The notes beneath the pieces are model-generated. The model had not been told where the DNA came from and made no database searches. It was given only the letters and a program-made list of their open reading frames with translations. 64,000 nt of DNA. It comes from Xylogone sp. PMI_703 (Eukaryota; Ascomycota; Leotiomycetes). Below, piece after piece: positions 46,613 to 59,022 of the stretch. Every line of letters begins with the position of its first letter. The first letter of the stretch is position 1. The position numbers were made by a program, and so were the translations under genes. Location of the stretch: the NCBI GenBank assembly GCA_021399445.1, contig JAJTUQ010000002.1:1550001-1614000 (forward strand). The letters run 5' to 3'.

Positions 46613-47490
46613 ATGCGTACTTCCTTCGTTTCTACTGCCTTTTTGGCACTTGTTTCTTCCGTCTTTGCGCAGACTCCTGGCTTCGATGTCATTACCAACC
46701 CAACCCAAGACAAAGTCGTCAAGGTCGGACAGACCCTCGATATCACCTGGGAACCAAGCTCCGTAACTGGCACTGCCACTATCATCCTGCTCCAGGGTGC
46801 TACTCCCTCAACCCTTCAATTGGGCCAAACTGTTGCTGGTAAGACTCCCCCGTCGCTATCGACGAACTGTGTGGATTCATGTCCGTTCGCGGTGCTAATA
46901 ATTCCCCAGCTTCCATCAAGAACCAAGCTGGCAAGTTCTCCTGGACCATCCCTGCCAGCGTAGGCAACTTCCAGACCTACGGCTTCAAGATCCAGCTTGA
47001 CTCGGACCCAAACACCTTCCAATACTCCTTCCCCTTCCACATCGTTAGCGGCGGCTCCACCACCACCACTACCACTCCTGTCCACATCTCTACCACCTCT
47101 GCAGCTGCCACTTCATCCTCTGCACAGGCATCCAGCGCCGTGTCTACCACCGAATCTGCCTCCACTAAGACTCTCACTCTGTCCCACGGAACCGGATACA
47201 CCACCACCACCATTGCTGTCGTTACTTCGACTGCTTCTTGCAATACCCACCTTTACAACTCCACCGTGGCTACTTCCTCCTACACTCCAGTCACCAGCGC
47301 TGCATCTAACGGAACCCTTTCCACCACTCTTGTGCTCACCAAGACCCCAGTTGGATTCCCTTCCAAGTCACCAACCCCACCAACCAGCGCCCCCAGCTCC
47401 GTTCCCAGCGAGTTCGTGAACTCTGCCACTAACATTGCTCGCGGTGGAATGGCCGTTCTCGGTGGTATTGCTATTGCCTTGTTCATGTAA
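46613..47490 (+). CDS. GPI-anchored Ser/Thr-rich secreted protein (Kre9/Knh1-like N-terminal domain)
   Basis: Predicted 268 aa. Exons: 46613-46838 and 46910-47490 (71-nt GT-AG intron splitting an Ala codon). Residues 1-19 are a signal peptide cleaved after VFAQ or just before it. The next about 100 residues form the fungal Ser-Thr-rich GPI-anchored domain (VITNPTQDKVVKVGQTLDITWEP, SWTIPAS, YGFKIQLDS), a beta-sandwich related to yeast Kre9/Knh1 involved in beta-1,6-glucan assembly. About residues 110-240 are a Ser/Thr stalk likely to be O-mannosylated. A GPI signal ends the protein (small residues near NSATNIARGG, then hydrophobic MAVLGGIAIALFM). Probably a cell-wall or plasma-membrane surface protein; the exact role is not deducible. 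Confidence 0.9.
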
Positions 47491-49133
47491 AGGGTGTATG
47501 TGGCGATGGGTTGGTATTGAGGCTTTAGACTCTGTTGTAGAAGGGGGGAAGATGATTGGCGCATTTTTTAACATTTTGGCTAAGGATCTATTTTGGTTGA
47601 ACTTTGACGTTGCTATTTATCTATACCCGCGACTAGTTTTTTTCTTGGGATGTGAGATCAATGAAACGTGCAACATGACCCAATTCTTTTCACACCTGGT
47701 CCTTTTGTACCCGATAAGTCCGGTGACGATTTAGCATCATCACATGATAGATTAAAATATGCTACTTTTCTGGCTATGATTACTTTATGATACTCGGAAC
47801 TGTCGATATCCTTATATGGTTTTGATAAATGCTTGTACATTCATTTACTTAGACGAACTTTAATTGGTCTCTTGGTGATCTTCTCGTGGAAAGGCGGTTG
47901 ACCGAAGCTCTGCTCACTACCCAGATGCATCCGCCATAAAGCCCCAATGTGAATGCGAAACTTACACCTACTATATAACCAACTACCTTCTCACAAGTAC
48001 AGTGCACAAAATCGGTTCAGTTGTGGTAATCCCTGAAAATCCGAAAAATTCTGCCCTATCCGGCCTTCTTTACTCTCACTATTAATTAAGCAGATAGGGG
48101 TACAGACGATGAGATACCTCAGGACTTCAAAGGCACAGTGCAGATTCATGCAGGGCCGATAGCTTCCTTTTATCGCCAATCACAATCAGCGTCCACAGCG
48201 AGCAAATTCTTTTGTTGCATATCGTATACTTCCTCAGGACCGTCAGGACGCAATTCTCCCCTTTGCAATAGGAAAGGGCCAGCCACAAGGTGACGCGAAT
48301 GGCGCTGGCAGCTTTTCGCTACTGCAGAACCAGCACCGCCCTATCATCGCCTGACAGCCTCACGCTGCAGCATATATGAGGCCTGGGAAATTATTGCAGT
48401 GACAGGCTTCATCCAATCATGACTGTTGATCACAGCACCATCCCCAAAGGTCCTGCTGCTTCCGTAATGATGAGGCTTGCGAGAGAAGCGACCATACTCT
48501 GCCGGGCATTGAGCAGGAGACTCCCCGTCCACAGGATCATCGCAGAAGGCGAATCTCCTCAGCCTCCCCCACGATCTTGAATTACTGCTCCCATGCCATT
48601 ACTGCAATTGAATGCTGCAGCATGAAATCACGCGACCCGGTATCTAGGTAGCTCTCCCGGCCATGCTACCTTCCCCAGGATCCCTCGAAGATACAAGTAC
48701 TGCTCAGGACACTAACGCATCCCTCGCTGGTACATAAACCATATACTAGCCTCCTCGATCTCATGGTTGGTCGTATCACAGCGCATTTCACTCACGATGG
48801 AACTGCCAAAGCCTTCTACGACCACTCCTGAACATTTCTACCTGAATTGAGGCGCAGGACAGCGAGCGAGGCAGGCGCTTCCTGACTGGCGGTTGCAGAA
48901 GCAAAGAAGGTGTGTGGTGAATGGGTGTGGTGACTCCGTGACCACCAAAACGCACGAACGAGGCGACGGGAGCCTGGTAACAATACTTTGGACCCTCTGA
49001 GTCGCAGATCGGAAAAAGGCTTCGCCATCGTCGCAAATCTTCCACTCCTCTGCAACTCTTCATCCTCAAGATTCGAAAGAAGTTTCCTGTTCTTTCGGCT
49101 CTTTCGTACAGAGCAACATAGCGAAGTATCGAG
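47491..49133. other. 1.6-kb intergenic region
   Basis: I see no gene. Contains the 3' flank of the GPI-protein gene and the promoter of the BTB gene. The minus-strand frame 48788-49357 is an antisense shadow of the BTB gene's first exon. Confidence 0.5.
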
Positions 49134-50783
49134 ATGGCAGGGAGTAGTGAGCCTTGGCGCGGCAGCGGCACCGGCCCCTCTGATCGCGGGGAGACATCTC
49201 TGGATGCAGCAATGAGGGCTCCGAGCACCACAACGCCAGATGTAGTTGTTTTGGATTTTGTTGATGAAGAGAAGAAGCCTAAGGAGGTTGTTGATCCAAC
49301 CAAAGATCTCTGGCTCTCCAGCGTTGATGGGTAAGTTGATTTATACACTCGCCACACCCAGGTAGCTGCTACTACCCCTCCTCTTGTGTTTCAGAAATGG
49401 AGAGCATGATACCGTATTGCACATACATTTATTTCATTGTAATTTAGATTTAAAATTTTCTATTCGTATGTGTTATATTTATTATCAGGGTATCTAATAA
49501 TATTATTACTACATATAGCCGCCATCAATCACGAATTATACCAGTACGAGTTGGCCCGCACTGCGAGACGTTCCTCGTCCATCGCGACATCCTCACAAAA
49601 TCAGAATACTTCCGAAAAGCTTTAGATGGGGAATTCCGAGAAGCAGAAGACCAGGCCATTGATCTGCCGGAAGAAAACCCAGCCATTTTCAGCTTCATCG
49701 TCGCCTTCTTATATGAGGAGAAGTTTGTCCCAATAAAGCCCATTGCAACCGCACTAGGTTAGTAAATGGTTTATTATTTAGCCATTTTATTACACGTTGC
49801 TAATATTACTGTTCGTATTCAGTTGCGGAACCTGATAAAGGGAAAGGGAAAGCAATCACAGACGAGGCTGCCCTAGATGGCAGTGATGACGGATCCGACA
49901 GTGGAAGCGCAAGTGATGAGAGGTAAATCTATCTGCTGTTCATATTTCTCTATCCATATGTGTGATAATAACAACATGAAGTGCTAGAAGCCGCAGGCGA
50001 AGGGAGTCACATCGCAGACGCCAAGAGCGAGCTTGGGAAGCAAGACAACGAAAGGATCACAGCAGACATCGGCCGGAATGCAATTGTGCAACATGTTTAG
50101 GTGATGCATTGGGACCACCATGTTGGAATTGTGGAGTAACTCGACGAATGCCACCGATAAGAAATACTAGGCAATGGTATAATGGCATACCTCCACCGCC
50201 TCAGCCAGTTGTTCTCAATCGCCATGGTTATCCCGCTCGTCCCCGAGATCGAGATCGACGACGTAACTCGAGAACAGTTGTCATATCAGAAGAAACAGTT
50301 ATCGAAGATCGTATGTCCGGAGAGGATCTGAGGACCTGGTGCATGGCATACACATTGAGCATTGACGTCTATGTGTGTGCTGACAGGTACCTCATGCAAG
50401 ATTTCAAGAATTGCATATCCACATGGGTCATCAACAACTTTGAAATAGCTGGCCTTGACGCGGCCCAACCTCCAGTGCTTTCCTCATGTAAGACTCTGCA
50501 CAGAGGAGTCAGTTCGACAGACCCTCTTCTCAAGAAAGTGTTTGCAAGAGTGGGATTCTTGCAAGCTAGGCTCTGGAAGAGGTTTCCGGAAGAGACCGCA
50601 GCTTTCTTCATGGAGAACCCTGAGTTAGCAACTTTGATCATGAAGGAGATGATTGAACGGAGAGAGGAGGATATTCAGGATGATTTGCCCGCTATGGAAC
50701 GCCCAATGCCACCTCCACCTATGAGAGAGGATATATTCATTCAAGGTCCGAGACGCCGATACGATGCCCCCATAATGTACTAA
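49134..50783 (+). CDS. BTB/POZ domain protein
   Basis: Predicted 442 aa. Exons: 49134-49330, 49519-49757, 49823-49922, 49991-50783; introns 188, 65 and 68 nt, GT-AG, phases consistent. The BTB core spans about residues 66-145 (VGPHCETFLVHRDILTKSEYFRKAL, then AEDQAIDLPEENPAIFSFIVAFLYEEKF), which mediates dimerisation and often Cullin-3 binding. A Ser/Asp linker follows, then a basic Arg-rich stretch. A cysteine group comes next (ECNCATC...GPPCWNCG), which may bind zinc. The BTB C-terminal helices resume at about residue 290 (YTLSIDVYVCADRYLMQDFKNCI). The insertion of a cysteine-containing segment between BTB halves is typical of fungal BTB proteins. No specific function can be assigned. Confidence 0.88.
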
Positions 50784-51514
50784 CGCAGAGAAAAGACTAT
50801 AGGCCCTACCGTCGACGAAGATACGATTAGGATTGGACTAGACGACGGCATTTGGCGTCCACTATTGATTATGTATTGTGCGGTTGCGGGATTCTCGGCA
50901 CTCTAGCACAGCACCTGTACCAAATTGCACTTCGTTTTGCATAATTTTTGAGCGTAGTGACATCATATCTTGGGAAATATTGGCTGCGGTTTAAAGGGAT
51001 ATCTGGGCGAACGGAACCTGGTCTATTACACATAGCTTTGAGATTTCTAGCGTCTTTGTTATCATTATTATTATTTGTTGTTAATTTTTGGAAGCCAATA
51101 CAGCGTGTTAAAGAAGCTATCTTTTAGTTTGTTGACTTGCGGAAAAACCTGGTGCCATTCGGGCTATTGCCCACCGACACAATGTTTTCCGTCTCCATAA
51201 AACCTCCATTCAACCGGTTGACGTCTAAATCGATCGTGCTACGTTTTCATTGGCAGCTACGTGGAAGCTCTTCCCCAGATTTCGTGCTACCCCGCAGTCA
51301 CAGCGGGCCGAAGATTTAGTGATGGTAGGAATAGCTTCTCTTCTCGTCTCGCTTGCTCTGTAATACATACATTGAGAGGGGTAAAGGATACTACTCCAGT
51401 TCTCGCATTGCTATACTTGCAGCAGTTCCTATTTATTGAGATGTCGCGCCAATGTCAGTTGTTATTCAAGCTTTCAGGCTCCTCTTTTAGTAGTACTAGC
51501 TACCTCGAGGCAGT
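50784..51514. other. Intergenic region
   Basis: 731 bp, AT-rich near 51050-51125. No gene seen; holds the BTB gene 3' flank and the esterase promoter. Confidence 0.5.
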
Positions 51515-53333
51515 ATGGCTTCGTATATCATAGCACTTATCCTTCTTCTGGGGCTCTCCTGTTCTGCGCTTCCAATTGACAATGGAGACCTTGTCGCATC
51601 ACTTGATTATGGCAAATTCCAGGGTGCATACAGTGAATCGTATAATATCACCTACTGGCGAAAGATCCCCTTTGCCGCTCCCCCAGTTGGTGAAAATCGA
51701 TTCCGGGGACCTCAACCTCCAGCTCCAGTGAGTGGAATATACGACACGGATCAAGTGTTTGATATGTGCCCGCAGAGGACGGTAAGTATAGTTAATAAAT
51801 TTTCTTCCTAAGAAAATAATACTGATTGAATCCAAGGTCAATGGCTCCGAAGATTGCCTCTATCTAGGTCTCTACTCTCGGCCTTGGAATCCTTCGCAGC
51901 CTCTCCGCCCTGTGGTGGTAGTTTTTTTTGGTGGTGGTTTTATAGAGGGAGATGCATATTTCAATATCCCTCCATCAGCCTATCCGATTCTAAATGTATC
52001 CACGAGCAATGATATAATATTCCTCTATCCCAACTATCGAACCAATGCCTTCGGCTTCCTACCTGGGAAGGAGATTGGAGCAGATCCAAAGTCAGATCTG
52101 AACCCAGGACTTCTTGACCAACATGCGGCTTTGGAATGGACACACAAGTATATTGAGGCATTTGGTGGTGATCCCAAGAATGTCTCAATTTGGGGTCAAT
52201 CTGCTGGAGCAGGCAGCGTTGTTGCTCATGTGATTGCCAATGGAGGCAAGACCAATCCACCGCTTTTCTCTAAGGCACTTACCTCCTCGCCATACTGGCC
52301 AAAGACCTATAATTATGACGCTCCTGAGGCTCAAGCTATATACGACAACTTCGTTGACCTCGCAGGTTGCAGTGGTGCTACGGATACGTTGGCTTGTTTG
52401 AAGCAAACTGATGTACAAACTCTCCGAACGGCTTCTCTCACTATCTCCGGAAGTCATACTTACAACACAAGTTCATATACCTGGTCACCAGTTATTGACG
52501 GGAAATTCTTGACGCAGACTCTAAGTCAAGCAACTATCAATAACGAAGTCAACTCTGATTTCGGATTCGGATTTTACAATACACATGAAGGTATATTTGG
52601 AGAGTTTTTAATCAAGAAGTTAACCAGAAGCTGATGCAATACCAATATAGGTGAAAATTTCATCCCAGGTGGTCTTAACAGTGCCAAAAACAGTGGTTCA
52701 CCAGCTTTCAACTCGAGTACAGCTTCATTCATGAACTGGCTTCAAGGCTTCCTTCCCGGTTTTGATGAACGTAACATTGGGCGTATCCTGGAACAATATC
52801 CCGCTGTTGGGACATCAGAAGAATCAACATATAACACTACATATGAACGGGCACAACTCATCTACAGAGATATAACGCTTGCTTGCCCCGCATATTGGAC
52901 AGCACGGGCCGCGCATAAGAAGAGCTATGTTGGAGAATATTCTATTCCACCCGCGAAGCATGCTAGTGACACTATATATGTACGTTTCTCCAGCCTGATC
53001 CGCTAGACTATAGATCTCCCTTTATTCATCTCTAGAGATTTCTCCTTTAAACTAATATTGTTCTCTCAAATACAGTGGAACCAGGTCAATGCAGTCCAGA
53101 AGACCCAACCAGTAATATATGAGGGATTTGCCGGTGCTTTCGCCTCGTTCTTCCAGACCGGTGACCCTAATGCTCATAAATTAACTGATGAGAGTCAGCC
53201 TGGTGTTCCTGAGAACTGGCGAACTGGAGAAGAGTATGTAGTTGAGAGCTCAGGATTTGCAAATGTTAGAGTAGACGAGCTGAACAAGAGATGTGGATTT
53301 TGGAGGCAGGTGGCTAATCATGTACCGGTTTAA
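51515..53333 (+). CDS. Secreted type-B carboxylesterase/lipase
   Basis: Predicted 535 aa, alpha/beta hydrolase of the cholinesterase-like family, secreted. Exons: 51515-51781, 51837-52590, 52651-52979, 53076-53333; introns 55, 60 and 96 nt. Signal peptide 1-18 (ALILLLGLSCSALP). Substrate-entry motif KIPFAAPPVGENRF and the family signature EDCLYL are present. The nucleophile elbow GQSAG puts Ser at residue 211; the acid is Glu340 (NTHEG) and the base His444 (KHASDTIYW). The oxyanion-hole segment reads FFGGGF, without the usual His before GGG. Several N-glycosylation sequons occur. It hydrolyses carboxylic esters; the substrate cannot be told from sequence. Confidence 0.92.
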
Positions 53334-53874
53334 GGTATATCAGGAGAGAGAGGAGGGAATGGTAACTAGTGGTATAGAAATAATTAATGGTGATTAATTT
53401 ATGAATTATAATGAGATATAGAGTTAAACAAAGTTTGTAGACATCACCCTGTGAGTGGAAACTAATCACATTGCATAGCAGATAATGTCACCATGGAAGT
53501 GAGAAATATAATATCCTAAGATTGGAAAAAAGGTCTTATTAATTACGTGACTAATACGTATAATTGTTTTTGAGGAGACCTTTATCCTTACTGTCTCAAA
53601 TGTTGAATTTTAAGGAGAGTACCAGCGCCCTTCCGGTCCCGGTCTTAATCCTAATCCAAATCCAAATCAAACTCCCAGCCCCTACCCACCAAAATCAACA
53701 GAGTATTCCACAGGCAGAGATAGCCATCCATTATAGAGAGGTCGAGCTATGCTATAACACGGTTAGTCCTTATGCCTTCGTGTACACTTTAAAATTGATC
53801 AACCCCAAGCTCAACAAATAACTAAAAAATATCCATACAACAATCTAAAAAAACTCTTTAAAAATCCACATACC
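53334..53874. other. Intergenic region
   Basis: 541 bp between the esterase 3' end and the convergent small secreted-protein gene. AT-rich; no gene seen. Confidence 0.5.
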
Positions 53875-54210
53875 CTAAAACTGCTGAATCCCAAACAAAT
53901 TCCCCGTGAAAGTATGGCAATTAGCCTTATTCGTCAAATCAAACGTGATGAAGTCGCTGCAGGTACCCTGGCAGAGGAACCCCTTGGTATTCTTGCCAAA
54001 CAGGTTCTGCCCGACGTCTCCAACAGATGCGGAGTTGAACTCATCAATAGCAGTATGGGCGTCATTCTGCTGATTGGTGTTTCCGACTTTTGCGGTCTCG
54101 AAGGGGGAACCGCTGCAGTCGTTGCTCTTGAAGAGACGCATTGTGGCGGTATCGGCTGCGGCGAGGCCGAGGAGGGAGAGGATGAGGGCTTTGGTAAGGG
54201 GGGAGTGCAT
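53875..54210 (-). CDS. Small secreted cysteine-containing protein
   Basis: 111 aa in one exon with a genuine ATG (54210). Residues 1-19 are a clear signal peptide (LTKALILSLLGLAAAD). The mature part is about 92 residues with four cysteines (NDCSGSPF, LCQGTCSD, NCHTF), enough for two disulfides. It has no lysine-rich or transmembrane segment and no GPI signal. I do not recognise the family by name; the pattern (short, secreted, even cysteine number, flanked by long AT-rich DNA) is that of many fungal secreted antigens or candidate effectors. No function should be assumed. Confidence 0.75.
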   Translation of the reverse strand: MHSPLTKALILSLLGLAAADTATMRLFKSNDCSGSPFETAKVGNTNQQNDAHTAIDEFNSASVGDVGQNLFGKNTKGFLCQGTCSDFITFDLTNKANCHTFTGNLFGIQQF

Positions 54211-56022
54211 GGTGAGATTGGTATATATAACTTGAGTTTGAAGGAGATGAATTGTATGTGGTGTATAAGTATATAAGAATGCTGTGTGAAGATGGTGAAG
54301 AGAAGGAGAGAATTAAAGAAGATTCAGGAGTTTATATAGATTTTCTTTCTCCTATACGAGACCCGGTATTGTAGCCTGCTAAAGTTAGGATATACCTCAA
54401 TGTGCTTACATGTTGTAGTTAATTGGAGCCTGAACTCAGCTTGTGAAGTCGAATGCTATGATAACTTGGTTATAACTGGTGGACAAGGGGATATGCTGAC
54501 AGCCGAACGGCTGAAGCTCGAGGATGAATATTTCCATATGCAGTAAATGCCTCTCAATTTAGTTACTGCTGCGAATCAAATTGGTGACATTCAGTTTGGA
54601 CCAAAGATTTGTTTGAGATGCCCCTAAAATAGACTTTAGTCATCTAACATCGTATGTGACCTTCTTGCTTCAATGTATGGTGGAGGTCTAGATTTCCCGC
54701 AATAGAGGTCAGGCCATGGATAAGCATTACCAAGGACAACCTTAATTCGTATTAGCTCTACAAGTGCAAGGAGGGCTGAAGCCTAAAAGTCCGGGGTTCA
54801 TTCGTTTGAATCTGGGGATGTCTGAGGTGAGGTTTGAGATAATTGGTCAGGACCTGGTAGGTAAGATTTGTTACGTACGTACATGGGATACATACAGAGA
54901 GTCATCCTCGCGGATCACAACCTTCTCCTAGGTGGCTAAAATACTATTCTAACACCATTGGATCGTCTTAGAAACATGAAAGATATTGGTAATCTTGAAA
55001 TCAATATTTCAAGCTCAGCTCGGTTCCAGGATATAAAGCCAATATAACCGAATATAGGGACGGATGAATGCAAGAGATATCTCATTGGAGGCATTGAATA
55101 AAACAGAGTCATATTGAGAAGAGATGTGACCTGACTGGTAATCTGACTGTTCTAGTTGTGAACTTAGAAAAACTCCTGTGAAACGTAGAGGCGAGATATA
55201 ATGGAAGGAGTAGTTTCTAGGGTAAACTCAATTCGTCTCCCTCCTTAACCCAAGAAGCACAAGCAAAGAAGTCGTTAGCGGTATGGAAATAGAAAAGCGC
55301 GAGAGCAAAAGGTATAAAAGAAAAATGACACAACAGAAAAGAGGAAAGAGAAAACGAGTACGCATCTGAGATTCTAGGAATGGGTATCATGCATTCTGAA
55401 CAATCGACTCGCTCCAAAAATGGGGCCATAGAAAAAACTAATGGTATCTATCTTACATATACAACACATACACCCTAGAAGAAACTCTTTAGATTGAGTT
55501 TCCTCTGCTCAACCACCGAAAATGGAACAAATATAATATATCTCGACCCTGTTTCTCCTCCACTCCTCCGTTCTCCAAAAGAAAATCAAAACCCTTTTTG
55601 CGTCGTATCCTAGACACAAGAGATCCCCTACATATCAAAAGCGCTTTCTCTCTTCCAGAGCCAACTTCGCCTCCGCCCTTGACCAAAAAAAGCTCGATCA
55701 CAATTGTCGATCAATTGATGGAGAAGACCGTACGCCAATCCGAGATGAAAAAGGAAATTATGTTCCGTACCGGACTGTTTGGCACACATACCACATAGAA
55801 AATTCTGGTGGAGCGAGAGAGGTGAGAAAATGGGATGAGAAAAGACAGACGAGACCAACCCCTCGACCTGAGGGCCGTGACATATACCATCACTGCTCAT
55901 ATCCGAAACGGTTGAAAATAGTTGCAAAGAAAAGGTAATGCAACCGTAAAACCTTCGGCAGAATCGTCATCGAAAAAATGAATGTCCAAGAAGAAAATTA
56001 GAAGACTATCAAGGTCACACCA
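54211..56022. other. 1.8-kb intergenic region
   Basis: No gene recognised. AT-rich over most of its length; the frames near 55489-55927 overlap on both strands and match nothing. The right part is the Kar9 3' UTR region. Confidence 0.5.
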
Positions 56023-59022
56023 TCAACGCCATGGCTGCCTGTCTTTTCCCTTACTATCCGTGCTCGCCTGGCTGGTTCCTCGCTTCATCGCTACTTGTGC
56101 CCCTCGAATAGCATGTGGGCTCTCTCGTCCTGTAACACTGCTATCTGTTCGGCCCCTCGGTTGAGGTAATAGACTGGATCTCCTTGATGACCCTGCTAGC
56201 GAACTTGCAGGGCGCGCAGGTCTAGGAGCAGGAGGACTGACCCCAGTGTCACCCGAGTTGGAACTGGTAGGTTGTAGTGATACGCGACGGTGTGTATTAG
56301 AGGTGGTGGATGGGGGGTTAGGTGATCGATATCGTGGCGGTAACGATGCCGAAAGGACTTGTCGAGAGTAAGGACCTGGGCTAGAAATGTCACGTTGGGA
56401 GAAGCGTTTCGTATTTTTCGTTGGTGTAGACTCGGGGGCTGGAGAATTGGTAGAATCTCGAGAGACAGGGCTTCGGAGCGGGAGCTTAGAATGAACTGGA
56501 ATTGGTGTTTTTGCATGCGGGCTAGGAGTTGTGAGGGAAAGTGGTTTGAAATTGTGACCTATTATGGTGCCTTGTATATTCGTACTCGAGTTCCAACGTG
56601 GTCTTCCATCTGGCGCAAGATTTGAAGGGCGTGGCAGACGGTTCCCAGTCGGTGTTTTGGACGCGTTTCTTATGGATGGCGTTGGGGATAGTGCACCACT
56701 ACTGGTTGAGCTATATACTGAGAGTCGGTTACTAGAGCTTTTCCGGGAAAGCCTGTTGGCAGATGGTGTTATGGCAGACTTCATCGCACTGGGCTGGGGA
56801 AGATGAGTTTTGCTGTTAGACCTTGGTTTCCCATTTGCTGGTGTTGAGTCGAGGCCTCCGCTCAGTCCGTTCATAATTACCGAGGAAGCAGGAGAGCTTC
56901 CGGGAGTATCATTTAGGCTTCCGATAGTAGATTGGTCATTTGAAACTAGACTAGAGATGGAATCTCTAAGTTGTTGACTCTTCTTCTCAGCCTGAAGTTC
57001 TTCAACTGCCATATCCAATTCGCTCATTTGCTCCTTGAGAGCCGCCCATCTGTTCTGCATATCAGAATGCAGTCTGAGAATCTCACCGTTTACTGTCAGC
57101 CGGTCTTTGACACCTTTTTCGATGATTGATAGAACTCTTTCAATAGCAGGGCCATAATATGTTTTCTTCGCCTCATAGCTTTCGAGTCTCTTGATCATCG
57201 CTGCAGGGTTGTTGAGATGGAGACCAGAATCAATTGCTTCCTTAACCTTAGCAAGACTCCTTTCAACTGATTCATACATCTTCTGTGCTTGTCGACCAGC
57301 TCCTCGAAACACAAGAACCCAACGGTCTTCACCTAATTCTCTTCTTAGGGATTCTGCATCCTTCTCCAGTTTTTTCCAGCTAGCCTCAAGCCCCTCGCGC
57401 TTCATTTCAAGCTCTTCACACGCGGTTGGGAAGATGTCCTCTGCCCTAGCATGGAACGTCGATAATCTCATGGGCAAGAAGTCCAAAGAAGCTCTCAGGG
57501 GTTGCATTCTAGCGAACAGCGCCAGCAGGCTGGAGTCATCTTGGGCCATGGCTGAAGCATTTGGTGAATTGGGAGTGAGGGGAAACGTAGTAGGCATACC
57601 GAAACGGTTGGCTTGTAGCCTTGACTTTTGAGGCGGAGTTTCCTCAACAATAGTTTCAAGCTCAGTGATATCGACACCATCACCACTTGTTTCAGCAAGC
57701 ATGGACTTATGCCTCTTCTCCTCCATCTCAAAGACAAGTCGAGCCAAGACATCCATTTCGTTGCCAATATCTCCTAATACAGTGTTCCATAATTCTTCCC
57801 ATTCCATAGCAATCTCGACGGAGTTCTTCACAGCTCTTAATGTGCTTCGAATCTTTCCCCATTCTGAGAGGATGGATTCCACTTGTGTTACAACTTCCGT
57901 AAGCTCATCCGTTGGAACAGTTGCAATGTCGGCACGATTTTGCAAATCCTCAATAGCGGAGACATAGACCGTAATGAGTTCTTCGAATCGCGTAATTGCA
58001 CTATCAACATCTTCTAATCCCTCTCTTCCACCAGCAGCGGCCCACTCAACATCATCTTCACTGTCTAGACCGGCAATGACCTCTGATGCTTTGGATATCC
58101 AGCTACGGATTTGCTCTGCGGCTCCCATTAACGCTCGCGAGGCGGCTTTCGAGGTCGGTATAGCCGACACCTTTGTCGAGAGGGATTCAGCATCGGGAAG
58201 TTGTAATGAGGTCAATTGCGCCAGCTGGCTGGCGAAAGAAACACGCGAGAGGGTATATATCGAACCAGTACGTTGCAAGCCGAAAGGATTGAAGTAGGAA
58301 GGCGCATCCACAGAAAATTCGCTGGAGGCGCTGTTGTCGGGAGGTGTGTCTTTTGGGGGAGGCGGTGGAGGAGGAGAGGGTAATCGGTCTGACGGTGATA
58401 GGGTATCTCGTTCTATATGAGCTTGCTTAACATCGGCGGATGCCTTGGTGCCATTCCCGTTGGTGTGGTCGGGAAGGATGTATTTGTGCGAATCAATGCC
58501 ACCCTCATCGGCATACGTAGCCATGGCTCTATCAACGGAATCCCTGCTGGAGGACCTTTGACGTGGACGTACATCCGCGGTTCGAAAGGACCCAGGAGTG
58601 AAATCAATGATGGAACTGACTCCGCTGCCACCCGTGACCTGCGGGGTGAGGTAGCCGTGAGTGCCGCTCACGCCGCTCCAAGCCCGACCTCTCTTGGGAA
58701 CAGGAGAATCGCGAGAATTGGCCTGATAAATGCTGTCGAGCTGGCGAATCTGGTCTTCGGGAATCCGACCAATGTGATCGTGGCTGGGAGTTGGGCTGGG
58801 GGACTTCTCGTGCTCTCTCCCAAAGCCTAGGGCCTTGAGGCGAGCAGCGAGTCCGGGGGAGGGCTTCCGTGGCTGTCGTCTGCGTTGTTCGCGGTCCTGA
58901 TCTCCTGGTGATGTGGCAGCCGGACTGAGCTGAAGGGTGTTGGGACTGGAGGTTGGGCGATTCACGAGCGATGGAGAGAGTGATGGATCAGCTCGCGGTG
59001 AACCATCACGAAGTTCTTGCAT
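56023..59022 (-). CDS. kar9: Kar9-like spindle-orientation protein
   Basis: 999 aa in one uninterrupted exon, ATG at 59022. Matches the KAR9 family: N-terminal PGLAARLKALGFG and a coiled, all-alpha core (about residues 270-700) containing EELWNTVLGDIGNEMDVLARLVFEM-type helices and the DRWVLVFRGAGRQAQKMYESVERS segment. The C-terminal 300 residues are Ser/Pro/Arg-rich and disordered, with basic patches (SANRLSRKSSSNRLS, GNRLPRPS) suited to microtubule/EB1 binding. Yeast Kar9 links Bim1/EB1 on astral microtubules to type V myosin; filamentous-fungal versions localise to spindle poles and septal microtubule-organising sites. Many SP/TP sites would allow CDK control. Confidence 0.88.
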   Translation of the reverse strand: MQELRDGSPRADPSLSPSLVNRPTSSPNTLQLSPAATSPGDQDREQRRRQPRKPSPGLAARLKALGFGREHEKSPSPTPSHDHIGRIPEDQIRQLDSIYQANSRDSPVPKRGRAWSGVSGTHGYLTPQVTGGSGVSSIIDFTPGSFRTADVRPRQRSSSRDSVDRAMATYADEGGIDSHKYILPDHTNGNGTKASADVKQAHIERDTLSPSDRLPSPPPPPPPKDTPPDNSASSEFSVDAPSYFNPFGLQRTGSIYTLSRVSFASQLAQLTSLQLPDAESLSTKVSAIPTSKAASRALMGAAEQIRSWISKASEVIAGLDSEDDVEWAAAGGREGLEDVDSAITRFEELITVYVSAIEDLQNRADIATVPTDELTEVVTQVESILSEWGKIRSTLRAVKNSVEIAMEWEELWNTVLGDIGNEMDVLARLVFEMEEKRHKSMLAETSGDGVDITELETIVEETPPQKSRLQANRFGMPTTFPLTPNSPNASAMAQDDSSLLALFARMQPLRASLDFLPMRLSTFHARAEDIFPTACEELEMKREGLEASWKKLEKDAESLRRELGEDRWVLVFRGAGRQAQKMYESVERSLAKVKEAIDSGLHLNNPAAMIKRLESYEAKKTYYGPAIERVLSIIEKGVKDRLTVNGEILRLHSDMQNRWAALKEQMSELDMAVEELQAEKKSQQLRDSISSLVSNDQSTIGSLNDTPGSSPASSVIMNGLSGGLDSTPANGKPRSNSKTHLPQPSAMKSAITPSANRLSRKSSSNRLSVYSSTSSGALSPTPSIRNASKTPTGNRLPRPSNLAPDGRPRWNSSTNIQGTIIGHNFKPLSLTTPSPHAKTPIPVHSKLPLRSPVSRDSTNSPAPESTPTKNTKRFSQRDISSPGPYSRQVLSASLPPRYRSPNPPSTTSNTHRRVSLQPTSSNSGDTGVSPPAPRPARPASSLAGSSRRSSLLPQPRGRTDSSVTGRESPHAIRGAQVAMKRGTSQASTDSKGKDRQPWR

